Assembly (NCBI RefSeq): GCF_000376445.1
Contig: NZ_AQXI01000001.1
Location: forward strand, 2,133,734 to 2,197,733
Direction of reading: 5' to 3'
DNA length: 64,000 bases
Origin: Haladaptatus paucihalophilus DX253
GTDB taxonomy: Archaea > Halobacteriota > Halobacteria > Halobacteriales > Haladaptataceae
Made by a program: the position numbers and the translations under genes. Positions 43,995 through 53,156 of this stretch are shown here, piece by piece (position 1 is the stretch's first letter; every line of letters begins with the position of its first letter). The notes under the pieces were generated by a model that saw nothing but the letters and a program-made list of their open reading frames with translations, was not told the DNA's origin and did not search any database.

Positions 43995-45266
43995 CTACGC
44001 TCGAACGTTTTCCCCGATTTGCTCGCCGAACTCGCCGTCCTCGAAGACGACGTTGCCGCGGACCATCGTCACCTCCGGGAATACACCCGTCCAGCCTTCG
44101 AACGGCGTCCAGTCGCACTTCGTGTGGAGGTCTTCCGCCCGAATCTCGCGCGTCGCGTCGGGGTCCACGAGAACGAGGTCGGCCATCCGTCCCTCCTCGA
44201 TGCGACCCTTCCGCGGCAAGCCGAACACCTTCGATGGGGTTCGGGCGGTGAGGTCGGCGACGCGCTCGTAGCTGAGATTGTCCTTGCGGGCCTCCTCCAA
44301 CAACAGGGGAAGCATCGTCTCGACGCCCGGCACTCCGCTCGGGGCGTCCCAGATTCCGGCGTCCTTCTCCTCGCGGGTGTGCGGTGCGTGGTCGGTCGCA
44401 ATCATATCGACCGTCCCGTCCGCTACGCGCGCGAAGACTTCTTCGCGCCGTTCCTCGCTCCGAAGCGGCGGGTTCATGCGCCCGAACGTCCCGAGTTCGT
44501 CGAGGTCGTCGCGCGAGAGGAACATATGATGGGGCGTCACTTCGCAGGTCGCACCCGCCTCGGTCGCCGCGTCGATTCCCTCCGGCGTGCTGGTGTGTGC
44601 GATGTGCAGTCGCGCGCCGAGTTCGGTGCCGATTTCACAGGCCCGTTCGACGGCATCCGACTCCGCCTCGGCCGTGCGGTAGGCGCTCCACGCGTCCGCG
44701 TCGTCGCGGGACTTCGCATCCGAATCGAACAGGTCCGCGTTCTCCGCGTGCACCGTCACGACGAGATACTTGTCCGTGGCCCGTTCGACCGCCGACCGGA
44801 ACAGGTCCGCTTCGATGCCCATCTTCCCCGTCGAGTCGGCCAGAAACACCTCGCCGAGCGCGAGAATCGGCTCGTCGAGCAGCTCGTCGGGGTTCCAGTC
44901 GGGCGTGACGCCGCCGTTGATACCGTAATCGACGTACGACCTCGCCGCGAGTTCCGCCTTCTCGTCGAACGACGGTCCATCCACCGTCGGCGGGTTAGTG
45001 TTCGGTTGGTCAACGACCGTCGTCACGCCGCCCGCGGCGGCGCTCTTGCTTCCCGTCTCCCACGTCTCTTTGTGCGAAAACCCGGGCTGGCGGAAGTGAA
45101 CGTGTGCGTCGATAGCACCGGGCAACAGCAGTTTTCCCGTCGCGTCGACGACCTCGCCGGACTCCGTTAGCGAGGATCCGATAGCCGAAATTCTCCCCGC
45201 GTCGGTTTCGATGCGAACGTCGCGTTTGCTGCCGTCGGGAAGCGTCGCGTTCCGGATGGTGAGCAT
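43995..45266 (-). CDS. pyrC: Dihydroorotase
   Basis: A 423-residue zinc amidohydrolase. DAHVHFRQPGFSHKE holds the first metal-ligand His pair and substrate-contact Arg; later metal His are in HAENAD and HIAHTS, and the catalytic Asp is in ATDHAPHT. It catalyses the reversible ring closure of carbamoyl-aspartate to dihydroorotate in pyrimidine synthesis. Length and motifs fit the class I (PyrC/allantoinase-like) enzymes. Start at ATG 45266. Confidence 0.93.
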   Translation of the reverse strand: MLTIRNATLPDGSKRDVRIETDAGRISAIGSSLTESGEVVDATGKLLLPGAIDAHVHFRQPGFSHKETWETGSKSAAAGGVTTVVDQPNTNPPTVDGPSFDEKAELAARSYVDYGINGGVTPDWNPDELLDEPILALGEVFLADSTGKMGIEADLFRSAVERATDKYLVVTVHAENADLFDSDAKSRDDADAWSAYRTAEAESDAVERACEIGTELGARLHIAHTSTPEGIDAATEAGATCEVTPHHMFLSRDDLDELGTFGRMNPPLRSEERREEVFARVADGTVDMIATDHAPHTREEKDAGIWDAPSGVPGVETMLPLLLEEARKDNLSYERVADLTARTPSKVFGLPRKGRIEEGRMADLVLVDPDATREIRAEDLHTKCDWTPFEGWTGVFPEVTMVRGNVVFEDGEFGEQIGENVRA

Positions 45267-45293
45267 ATACTCGCCACTGTTCCGGCAACCGTC

Positions 45294-45983
45294 CTAAGTG
45301 TCCCGGTCGCCAACGTGTTCGACCGTCGCGTCCGCGTCGCCGACCAACATCGCCTCGATGGTTTCGGCGACCACCTTCGGATCGCCGTTCCCCCCGGCCT
45401 TTGCGACACTCCCGACGGAATCCGGGTTGAACGGCACGTCGAGCGCGGCGTAGATGGGGTCCAAGACCGCGGCGATTTCCTCGTGGTCGTCCACGACGAC
45501 GACCCCCGAAACGAGCGCCGCGCCGGTTCGGACCCGCTGTGCGATACCCGCGATTTTCCCCTTCCACTGGAGCGAATAATCGCCCGGACAGAACGACCGT
45601 GACGGTTCCCCGCGCTGTGCCGGGACCCCGAGTCGCCAGAACGCACGCTGGAGCGTTTCCGTCGTCTCCGCGTAGCGTTCCTCCATCCCAGTTCGCATGT
45701 CCTCCAGCGGGACCGTCGTGGCGAACGCTACCGTGGTTCCGGTGTAGGCGACCGCACGCCCCCCGACGCTTCGTTCGAGCGGTTCGAAGTCACACGAACG
45801 GGCGACCGATTTCGCCACGTCGTACTTCTCGGCGCGGGCGTCCCGCCGCCCGAACGCTATCTGTCGATGTGGCGTCCAAACGCGAACCGCCGCCTCGCCC
45901 GTTTCCGCCGTCTCCGTGAGCATCGCGGCAGTGACCTGTCGGTCATCGTCCCGAGTCTCCGCCCGACCACGAAGCACGCGCAT
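45294..45983 (-). CDS. Lipoate-protein ligase family (BPL/LplA/LipB) protein
   Basis: A 229-residue protein of the biotin/lipoate ligase fold. The segment LERSVGGRAVAYTGTTVAF corresponds to the RRXSGGG/A loop, and SLQWKGKIAGIAQRV carries the conserved Lys of the ligand pocket. No accessory domain is present. It may attach lipoate or an octanoyl group to acceptor proteins; which cannot be told here. On the same strand as dihydroorotase, 27 nt upstream of it. Confidence 0.85.
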   Translation of the reverse strand: MRVLRGRAETRDDDRQVTAAMLTETAETGEAAVRVWTPHRQIAFGRRDARAEKYDVAKSVARSCDFEPLERSVGGRAVAYTGTTVAFATTVPLEDMRTGMEERYAETTETLQRAFWRLGVPAQRGEPSRSFCPGDYSLQWKGKIAGIAQRVRTGAALVSGVVVVDDHEEIAAVLDPIYAALDVPFNPDSVGSVAKAGGNGDPKVVAETIEAMLVGDADATVEHVGDRDT

Positions 45984-46036
45984 AGTATTCCATTGTGACC
46001 CGATGTATGTAAACGCTCCCGGTCGTAACTCACTCC

Positions 46037-46942
46037 ATGGTCGGGCTTACCACGGACGTGTTGTCGAGCTATCCCCGCTTTTCGGTCTACAACTCGCCGT
46101 ACGTCGCACACGACGACGGTTGTGCCATTGACCTGTATCCCGACAACGAGGAATCACGGACGCCGCTCGCGCCGAGTCCCGTCGCTGGCAAAGTGGTCAA
46201 AACCCGGACGGTGACGGCCCCGGCGAAACCCTACGCCGTCGCGCACGACCACCTCATCGTAGTCGATACCGGCGACTATCTCGCCCGGATGCTACACGTC
46301 GCCCCGACCGTCGAACCCGGCGAGACGGTCGAAGTCGGCGACTCGCTGGGTGAACTGGTCCGCTCTGGCTTTTTCGCGCCGTGGGTCGCAAACCACATCC
46401 ATCTCGGCTTTCGGGAGCACGGAACGAACCCGGTTCGCGCGTCGGGGTCGCTCCCGCTCGACGTTCCGGTCGAAATCGAACCCATCGCGTGGGACGGTTC
46501 TGGGCGCGTCGTCGAGACGGGTGAGACGTTCGTCGTCCTCGACTCGCCGACCCACCCCGCGCCCGGCGAACGGTTCGCGGGTATCGAGGCCGTTGTCGGT
46601 GCGGATGGCGAGGCGGTGGTGCTGGACGGTGGCCTTCCGCATTACGAGGGCGGCGGGGTTCTCCGCACATTGGAACGTCGAACGGCATCGCCGCGAGACG
46701 GTGGGGCGCTTCGAGCGTCGGACTCACGAGGCGGCGAACCGACCTCCGTTTCGCTTCTCGGTGCGGGCGTCGGACAGGTGAACGGCCGCACCGTGACGTG
46801 GGACGACGTGGACATCCGCGCGAACGGGGAGCCGATTACCGGACTCTCGCTGTTCGTCTCGCTGGAGCAGTTCGGCGCGAAACTCGTCTACCCGGGACAC
46901 GATTTCTCGGTCGGTGACTCGATTTCCGTGAGCGTCCGCTGA
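46037..46942 (+). CDS. M23/LytM-like conserved haloarchaeal protein
   Basis: A 301-residue protein with a LytM-like beta fold: DGCAIDLYP at the start, HDHLIVVDTGDYLARMLHV in the middle and NHIHLGFRE, giving the His-X-His pattern of M23 peptidases. The second half (about 150-301) is a repeat of shorter beta strands. No signal peptide or peptidoglycan target is present, since archaea lack it; its role is unknown. Confidence 0.75.
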   Translation: MVGLTTDVLSSYPRFSVYNSPYVAHDDGCAIDLYPDNEESRTPLAPSPVAGKVVKTRTVTAPAKPYAVAHDHLIVVDTGDYLARMLHVAPTVEPGETVEVGDSLGELVRSGFFAPWVANHIHLGFREHGTNPVRASGSLPLDVPVEIEPIAWDGSGRVVETGETFVVLDSPTHPAPGERFAGIEAVVGADGEAVVLDGGLPHYEGGGVLRTLERRTASPRDGGALRASDSRGGEPTSVSLLGAGVGQVNGRTVTWDDVDIRANGEPITGLSLFVSLEQFGAKLVYPGHDFSVGDSISVSVR

Positions 46943-47086
46943 GGTCGCTTGGCTTTCTCCGCACTGGTTCGGTACTCCGATTTCAGTCTCCGGTATCGAT
47001 CATCGTGGCGGTTCTGGCCGCGTCCTCGTTTAAAAATCTTCGCCGCTTGGGGAACTTCGTGGCCTTCTCTGTCGATTGCCGTTTTC

Positions 47087-47668
47087 TTATTCGAATTCGA
47101 TGTCGTCCAGTTCGACGCCCTCGCCGAACAGCCACGCCGCGTGTTCGAGGGCGTAGTCGCGGTGGTCTTCCTCGATGTAGCCGATGGCGTCCTCCACGAG
47201 CATCGGTTTGAAGTCGCGCAGTCCGGCGCTTCCGGCGGTGTGAAGCACGCAGACGTTCGCCAGCGTTCCGCAGATGAGCAGGTCGTGGATGTCGTGGGCG
47301 TTCAGATACCCTTCGAGGTCGGTCTGGTAGAAGGCGTCGTAGGTGTACTTCGTCACCACGTGGTCGTCCTCGCGGACGTCGAAATCGTCCACGATGTCGG
47401 CTTCCCACGACCCCTCCATGACGTGCTCGCCCCAGCGGTCGAACTCGTCGTAGTAGTGGTTGTCCTCGAACTGTTCCCGCGTGTGCACGTCGCGGGTGAA
47501 GACGACCGACGCCCCCGCCTCGCGGGAACGCTGGAGGAGTTCCTGAATCGGTTCGATGACGTCCTCGCTGGCCGGTGCGTACAGACTCCCGTCGGGGTCA
47601 CAGAACCCGTTTTGCATATCGACGACGACGACGGCGGTCGAATCGGAATCGACGTTCATGTTCGTCAC
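47087..47668 (-). CDS. Nicotinamidase / isochorismatase-family hydrolase
   Basis: A 193-residue cysteine hydrolase. The active residues are Asp in VVVVDMQNGF, Lys in VTKYTYDAF and the nucleophile Cys in CGTLANVCVLHTAG. It would hydrolyse nicotinamide to nicotinate for NAD salvage; a nicotinate phosphoribosyltransferase gene lies 1.7 kb downstream. The start is ATG 47668, with an ATG four codons in as an alternative. Confidence 0.88.
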   Translation of the reverse strand: MTNMNVDSDSTAVVVVDMQNGFCDPDGSLYAPASEDVIEPIQELLQRSREAGASVVFTRDVHTREQFEDNHYYDEFDRWGEHVMEGSWEADIVDDFDVREDDHVVTKYTYDAFYQTDLEGYLNAHDIHDLLICGTLANVCVLHTAGSAGLRDFKPMLVEDAIGYIEEDHRDYALEHAAWLFGEGVELDDIEFE

Positions 47669-47774
47669 TACGGTCGGTTTTTACGAAACGGTTTCGTCCG
47701 CCGGGGTGGCCGATTTATTTCGTTTCTTTTTCAAGAGCTTTTTTACATAGTAGCCCTAGTTTACACGCACGATA

Positions 47775-49280
47775 ATGCGAACGATTACCGTAGCGGCGGT
47801 CGCTCTCATGCTCGTCCTCGCTGGCTGTTCGCAAGCCCCCGGAACGAGTACGAGCACGCAGACGAGCGGCCCGAACGTAACCCAAACGACTCAAGGTCCC
47901 AGTACCGAGGTTTCCGGTCCGGATACCGAGAAAGCCGTCCATCCACCGGACCCCAAATCGGACGTTCTCGGCTGGGAGAACGGCTATTGGTACAACGAAA
48001 CCCTCTCGATAGACCAGAGTGACGGGCTGAACAAGTCGGAAATCGCTGCCATCGTCAATCGGTCGATGGCCCGCGACGAGCGGATACGGGACTTGGAGTT
48101 CACGAGCACGGTTCCCGTGAAAGTTATCTCCCGCGAACAGTTCCGACAGGATCAGAACAACCGCAGCACGCCCGCGAACCGACGGTTGTTCGACAACGTG
48201 AAGTACGAATCGCTGTTCATGATCGGCGAATCGACGGACTCCATCGGCGTGCAGAACCAGAACTCGGGGTCGTCCATCGGCGGCTTCTACAGTCCGTCGA
48301 AGAAGTCCATCGTGCTGGTCTCGAACAACAACGAGAACCTGCACGTGAGCGAGAGCACGCTCGCCCACGAACTCACGCACGCGCTTCAGGACCAGCACTT
48401 CAACCTCTCTTCGTTCGACCAGACCACCCGCGAACGGCACAACGCCGTGGATGGCCTGCTCGAAGGTGAAGCCAACAACGTCCAATATCTCTACGACGAG
48501 CGGTGTCAAAACGAGTGGAAAGGAACGTGTTTCTCCGACACCAAGCAGGGCGGAAGCGGTGGCGGACTCGCTAACTACGGGCCGTACCTCATCAAATACC
48601 AGCCCTACAGCGACGGTCCCGTCTTCGTGCGCCACGTCCGCAACCAGTCGGGTTGGGAGGGCGTCAACGACGTTTACTCCAACCCGCCCGCCAGCACGGA
48701 GCAGATTATCCACCCGGACAAGTACCAGAAGGACGAACCGTCCACGATTTCCGTGCAGGACTCGACGAGCGACGGTTGGACGCGCCTCCAACCGGAGGGG
48801 CGACCGAACTACGGCGAGGTCGGCGAAACCGGCCTCTTCGCCATGTTCATGTATCCCTACTTCGAGAGCCAGGGGAAAACGCAGATAATCCCGTCACGGA
48901 ACTTCTTCAACCGGAACGCGGACGGTCAGATGCAAAAAGTGGACCCGCTCAACTATCAGAGCAAACCCACGAACGGGTGGGATGGCGACAAGATAGTCGT
49001 CTACACGAACGACAACGCGGGCAACAACGAGACCGGCTACGTCTTCAAGACGAAGTGGGACTCGAAGAAGGACGCCAGCGAGTTCGTGGACGCGTACGAG
49101 AAGTTGCTCAACTACCACCACGCAAAGCAGGTCGACGGAAAGCAGAACACGTGGACGGTGCCCGACAGCACCGGCTTCGGTGACGCCTTCTCGGTTCGAC
49201 AGAACGGCAACACCGTCGTCATCGTGAACGCGCCGACGGTTTCCGACCTCTCGAACGTCCACAGTAACGCGGCGTCGTAG
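47775..49280 (+). CDS. Hvo_1808-family surface lipoprotein (HExxH metalloprotease-like)
   Basis: A 501-residue lipoprotein with the lipobox LAGC (Cys18), a Thr/Ser-rich linker and a long extracellular part. The motif LAHELTHALQDQH gives HExxH, and the following helix carries the type of a gluzincin-like site with a Glu in LLEGEANNVQYL. Haloarchaeal Hvo_1808-family proteins are of this type (name from memory). Numerous N-X-S/T sites suggest N-glycosylation. Lies between the two NAD-salvage genes. Confidence 0.88.
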   Translation: MRTITVAAVALMLVLAGCSQAPGTSTSTQTSGPNVTQTTQGPSTEVSGPDTEKAVHPPDPKSDVLGWENGYWYNETLSIDQSDGLNKSEIAAIVNRSMARDERIRDLEFTSTVPVKVISREQFRQDQNNRSTPANRRLFDNVKYESLFMIGESTDSIGVQNQNSGSSIGGFYSPSKKSIVLVSNNNENLHVSESTLAHELTHALQDQHFNLSSFDQTTRERHNAVDGLLEGEANNVQYLYDERCQNEWKGTCFSDTKQGGSGGGLANYGPYLIKYQPYSDGPVFVRHVRNQSGWEGVNDVYSNPPASTEQIIHPDKYQKDEPSTISVQDSTSDGWTRLQPEGRPNYGEVGETGLFAMFMYPYFESQGKTQIIPSRNFFNRNADGQMQKVDPLNYQSKPTNGWDGDKIVVYTNDNAGNNETGYVFKTKWDSKKDASEFVDAYEKLLNYHHAKQVDGKQNTWTVPDSTGFGDAFSVRQNGNTVVIVNAPTVSDLSNVHSNAAS

Positions 49281-49364
49281 ATTCCGCGTTTCCCTCGACC
49301 GACGAATCCGGTTCTTTTTCTCTCTCGCGGGGAATACCCCCGATATGCAAGACAGGTGGTTCGC

Positions 49365-50504
49365 GTGAGCGACCGATTCGACGTGGTTCCCGAGGAGTCG
49401 ATTCGAGACGGAACCGCGACGGATGCCTACTTCCTTCGCACCGAGACGACGCTCGAAGCCGCCGGAAAGAACCCGCACGTCGTCGCCGAAGTGACCGCCG
49501 ACCAGTTCCCGACCGGCGAGTTCGAACTCCTCTCCGGCGTGAAAGACGCGGCGCACCTCCTCGAAGGACTTCCGATAGACGTGGATTCGATGGCCGAGGG
49601 ACGGCTGTTCGACGGCGGGCCGGTCATGTCCATCGAGGGGAACTACCTCGACTTCGCGCGGTACGAAACCTCGCTGTTGGGGTTCCTCTCGCACGCGTCC
49701 GGAATGGCGACGAACGCGCTCGAAGCACGACTCGCGGCCCCCGATTCGACCGTCCTGAGCTTCGGCGCGCGCCACGTCCACCCGTCCATCGCGGCCGTCG
49801 TCGAACGGTCCGCCCTCGTCGCGGGTCTGGACGGCTTTTCACACGTCGCCGCGGGCGAGGTGCTCGGACGGGAACCCGGCGGAACCATGCCCCACGCGCT
49901 GATGCTCTGTTTCGGTGCGGGCAATCAGGAGGACGCGTGGCGCGCGTTCGACGCCGCGGTCGGCGAGGACGTGCCGCGGGTCGCGCTCTGTGATACCTTC
50001 TCGGACGAAAAGGACGAGGTGTTCCGCGCGGTGAACGCGCTCGGCGACGATTTGGACAGCGTTCGTATCGATACCACGGGGTCGCGGCGCGGCGACTTCG
50101 AGCACATCCTTCGGGAACTCCGCTGGGAACTCGATTCGCACGGCTTCGCGGACGTGGACATCTTCGCCAGCGGCGGTCTCGGACCGGACGAGCTCCGGCA
50201 ACTCGATGGCATCGCCGACGGGTTCGGCGTCGGGAGCTACGTCAGCAACGCGGAACCGATCGATTTCGCGCTCGACATCGTGGAAGTGGACGGCGAACCG
50301 GTCTCGAAGCGCGGCAAACTCTCCGGTCGAAAACAAGTCTATCGAACCGCCGATGGCGGCCATCACGTCGGTCTTGCGCGACACGAGGCATCGGGCGAGC
50401 AGTTGCTACAGCCGCTCATCCGCGACGGTGAACTGGTACGGGAGTTCGATATCGATGCCGCTGCTCGGCGGGCTATCGACGACGCGACAGCGGTCGAATT
50501 TTAA
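49365..50504 (+). CDS. pncB: Nicotinate phosphoribosyltransferase
   Basis: A 379-residue enzyme of the NAPRTase type. GTATDAYFLRT near the N-terminus carries the conserved Tyr region, and the phosphate-binding part reads IFASGGLGPDELR. His in SFGARHVHPS is in the usual place of the phosphorylated/catalytic His. It links nicotinate and PRPP to nicotinate mononucleotide. Start at GTG 49365 (upstream GTG at 49356 is an alternative). It is convergent with the AMMECR1 gene, with overlapping stops. Confidence 0.9.
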   Translation: MSDRFDVVPEESIRDGTATDAYFLRTETTLEAAGKNPHVVAEVTADQFPTGEFELLSGVKDAAHLLEGLPIDVDSMAEGRLFDGGPVMSIEGNYLDFARYETSLLGFLSHASGMATNALEARLAAPDSTVLSFGARHVHPSIAAVVERSALVAGLDGFSHVAAGEVLGREPGGTMPHALMLCFGAGNQEDAWRAFDAAVGEDVPRVALCDTFSDEKDEVFRAVNALGDDLDSVRIDTTGSRRGDFEHILRELRWELDSHGFADVDIFASGGLGPDELRQLDGIADGFGVGSYVSNAEPIDFALDIVEVDGEPVSKRGKLSGRKQVYRTADGGHHVGLARHEASGEQLLQPLIRDGELVREFDIDAAARRAIDDATAVEF

Positions 50505-51103
50505 ATTCGCTCGATACTCCCTTCCGGCTCTCGCTCTCGGAACACCGGTCCGTCGACGATCGTTACCATCACGTCGTCGTCCTCCCACGCGCCGTGGGGG
50601 AGACCCGCCTTTCGACAGGTTCGGTCGAGATACTCGAATTTGCTCCAGTTGTGCTCGACCGGAAGCGTCGGATACATCCACGCTTCGCCGCCGCGACCTT
50701 CGACGGCGACTCCGTGTCGTCCGAGCCGAATGTCGTTCGCCGGGTCGTTCGACAACGTGGTGTCCTCGACGATGAACACGGAGATGTTGAGATTCGACAA
50801 CTCGGCGGGTTCGATCTCCGACCCGCACGAATCTCCGCTCGCGGCCGCGATGGCCGAATCGACGATTGCGTGCCCTAACTGTTCGCTCGTGTCGTAGGCA
50901 CCTGCGCACCCGCGTAGGCTTCCACGACCACGGGTGGATTCGAGCCGGACGAAGACGCCGGTGCGTGCGTAGAACGCCTCTCGCATGCTTCCCGGTTGTT
51001 CTCGTTGTCCGTTGATAACGTAGGAATTGACGGCCTCCCGTGCGAGTTCGACCGCGCGCGTGCCATCCTCGTAGGTGAGGGTTACTGCCTGTGCCTCAGA
51101 CAT
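50501..51103 (-). CDS. AMMECR1-domain protein
   Basis: A 200-residue protein of the AMMECR1/TIGR00296 family with the hallmark LRGCAGAY segment (LRGCxG), then AIAAASGDSCG and an IEDGDVEL-like end. The family is present in all archaea with unknown biochemical function; a fold study suggested nucleic-acid or small-molecule binding, but this is unsettled. Convergent stop overlap with nicotinate phosphoribosyltransferase. Confidence 0.9.
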   Translation of the reverse strand: MSEAQAVTLTYEDGTRAVELAREAVNSYVINGQREQPGSMREAFYARTGVFVRLESTRGRGSLRGCAGAYDTSEQLGHAIVDSAIAAASGDSCGSEIEPAELSNLNISVFIVEDTTLSNDPANDIRLGRHGVAVEGRGGEAWMYPTLPVEHNWSKFEYLDRTCRKAGLPHGAWEDDDVMVTIVDGPVFREREPEGSIERI

Positions 51104-51190
51104 ACAGGTAGCTTATGCACAGAAACATCTTCAACGCTTCCCTTCAATCTGGCCAGCTTTAAGGGGACGTGACTACCAGTATCGAACGGC

Positions 51191-51196
51191 TTAAAC
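51191..51196 (+). promoter_or_regulatory. TATA box of RNase P RNA
   Basis: TTAAAC lies 24-29 nt before the inferred 5' end of the RNA at 51220, as expected for an archaeal promoter. Confidence 0.5.
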
Positions 51197-51219
51197 GCGT
51201 GCAACGGCTAGTTTTCTTC

Positions 51220-51669
51220 GGCAGAGGGAGCCCGGTTTCCGCGGTGCACGCGGCGCTCGTCGCGTGCGGACGGTATCGATTTCCGGTACCTACGTGAGGA
51301 AAGTCCCCCCACCAGCCGGGTAGGCAACCGGACGCAAGTCCGGAGTGGGAGACCACTGGCTCTGGAACAGAAACGAGACCGCTTCGCGCGACCGATGAGG
51401 TGTGCGAACCGACCCGTAAGGGGAGGAAGTTAACCCACCGAGGGAAGCGTGATGGCGATGCCATCACGCGACCGCGCTGGCGCTGTCAGTGCGGTGACCG
51501 CGAAGAATGGATGGAACGGTGAATCCTTGCCGGTGCAAGTCCGTGCCATATTGGTAGCCCGGACGCGCCGTCGGATACACTCCGACGCGCCTCCGGACCT
51601 CGTCCGGAGATGGTTCGGACGCTGAGCCGAATACTGGGTCGAACAGAAGGGGGCTTACTCCCCTCAGCC
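51220..51669 (+). ncRNA. rnpB: RNase P RNA (archaeal type A)
   Basis: The conserved core GAGGAAAGTCCCCCC (CR-I) is at about 51296-51310. Further on are ACAGAA (51369-51374 and again at 51643-51648) and AGGGGGCTTAC near the 3' end. GGCAGAGGGAG at the start and CTCCCCTCAGCC at the end pair to form helix P1, which sets the ends at about 51220 and 51669. It is the catalytic RNA that removes 5' leaders of tRNA precursors. A TATA box is present upstream. Confidence 0.92.
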
Positions 51670-51674
51670 ATCAT

Positions 51675-51767
51675 TCATATTCCGAACGCGACTGCCAGTA
51701 ATGCGACCCCAGCGAGTATTTCTATTGCCACGACCGCCAAGGCGGCGCTTGCTTTGATGTACGTCAT
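51675..51767 (-). CDS. Possible 30-residue membrane peptide
   Basis: The frame reads MTYIKASAALAVVAIEILAG followed by VALLAVAFGI: one predicted membrane helix of about 24 residues and nothing else. A TATA-like TTACTTATT at 51796-51806 lies 29-39 nt upstream. It is convergent with the RNase P RNA gene, with a 5-nt gap. Real small peptides of this kind exist in haloarchaea, but the frame is short enough to be chance. Confidence 0.4.
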   Translation of the reverse strand: MTYIKASAALAVVAIEILAGVALLAVAFGI

Positions 51768-52070
51768 GCTGCCCAATTCGGACAATGATTCCACCACCAA
51801 TAAGTAAGAACGATGGTTATGCACAGTTTCTCGTTTCAACAGCAAAATAACGGATTGAACGGTTCTAAACGATTGACAGTCGGTTTGAAAGGTTCTATGG
51901 AATGATTGGAAATGTCTCTCATACTCGTTCAATCCGTGATTACCGCTCGATAGTCGCGTGAAAAATACGCGATTAGGGTCCGTCTAAGTATCTCTCGCGC
52001 GGATCGTTTGTTTCGCCCGCGGTTTCCGAAGGCGGAAGGTTTGATAGTACGACGAACCGAAACTGTACCA
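51768..52070. other. Non-coding stretch between RNase P RNA region and a lipoprotein gene
   Basis: Apart from the TATA-like element of the small peptide frame and AT-rich parts (TTCAACAGCAAAATAACGG), no convincing gene is seen. GGTTTGATAG at about 52038-52047 may be part of the promoter of the gene at 52071. Confidence 0.4.
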
Positions 52071-53096
52071 ATGAACTGGCGCGCGCTCATGCTCGTCGTC
52101 TGTCTCGTTCTCGCGGGCTGTGCCGGTGCACAGTTCGACCGAACGACGACGCACACCGCGACTGACCGCCCAACGATGCAGGGAACGCGGACCGCGACGG
52201 AAACGGGGACGGTCGCGGATCGCTCGAATCCGTGGGGTGGTCCGGTGACGGTCGCTATCAATACGAGTGACGGCACGCGTGGGTATACCGACGACGTTCG
52301 ACGCGCGCTCGACTACTGGGAGCGCCACAGCGCGAAATACGCGGGGTACTCGATTCAGTACGAACTCGTCCCGGACGCCGAGAATCCGGACCTCGTTATC
52401 AACTTCGTCGATTCCGTCGAGAGCTGTCCCCGGGTGGACCACGCCGTCGGCTGTGCGCCGTACATCACCGAGGCCGCACAGATATCCCGGCCCATGCAGA
52501 TAGACGTGGACGATTCGTTCTCGAACGAATCGACGATTCTCATCCTGAAACACGAGCTCGGCCACACCCTCGGTCTGAACCACAGCTCGGCCCCGCAATC
52601 CATCATGGCCGCCGAGGCCGCGCTCGCGTCCCGCCCGCTGCCGGACGCGAGCGAGCGTGACCTCCCGTGGGCGGACGCGTCGTTCACCGTCTACCTCGGC
52701 CAGACGGACGACAGACCGGCCGTGAAAGAGCAGGTTCGCCACGCGCTCGACTACTATGCCGACGGCGCGGACGGAACCGTCCCGTCGAACGTCTCGTTTA
52801 CCTTCACGGACGACCGCTCGGCCGCCGACGTTCTGATTCGCTTCCCCGATACGCTCCCGTGCAATCCGGGGTCGAGCGGTTCCTGCGGCGGCGTCCGCGG
52901 AACCGACCCGGACCACGACAACGCGCTGGAGCAGTACGACCGGCTGACGATTTCTATTTCCGGCGTCGATACCGATGCCGTCGGCTGGTACGTCGGCTAC
53001 TGGCTGGGCTACGGGTTCGGGCTCGAAGAGTCGGAACTCGCACCCCCGTTCCAGCACGCGTCCGCACGCGACCGACGGAGCGACTGGTGGAAGTAA
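52071..53096 (+). CDS. Matrixin-like lipoprotein metalloprotease
   Basis: A 341-residue lipoprotein with lipobox LAGC (Cys17) followed by a Thr-rich linker. The metzincin zinc motif is complete: HELGHTLGLNH (HExxHxxGxxH), followed by SIMAAEAAL in the place of the Met-turn. The N-terminal half forms beta strands typical for the matrixin fold. It is anchored outside the cell. ATG 52071 is used, since the signal peptide starts there. A second domain (about 195-341) repeats similar strands but lacks the zinc motif. Confidence 0.85.
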   Translation: MNWRALMLVVCLVLAGCAGAQFDRTTTHTATDRPTMQGTRTATETGTVADRSNPWGGPVTVAINTSDGTRGYTDDVRRALDYWERHSAKYAGYSIQYELVPDAENPDLVINFVDSVESCPRVDHAVGCAPYITEAAQISRPMQIDVDDSFSNESTILILKHELGHTLGLNHSSAPQSIMAAEAALASRPLPDASERDLPWADASFTVYLGQTDDRPAVKEQVRHALDYYADGADGTVPSNVSFTFTDDRSAADVLIRFPDTLPCNPGSSGSCGGVRGTDPDHDNALEQYDRLTISISGVDTDAVGWYVGYWLGYGFGLEESELAPPFQHASARDRRSDWWK

Positions 53097-53156
53097 GTCC
53101 GCGCCAAAAACTGCCCGCTCGCTCGTTTCACTCGCTCACGGCACGACTGCTCGAAT

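Noticed and set aside
51206-51700. Protein-coding frames within the RNase P RNA region
   Set aside because: The region has conserved RNase P core sequences and P1 pairing; the frames on either strand have no protein features.
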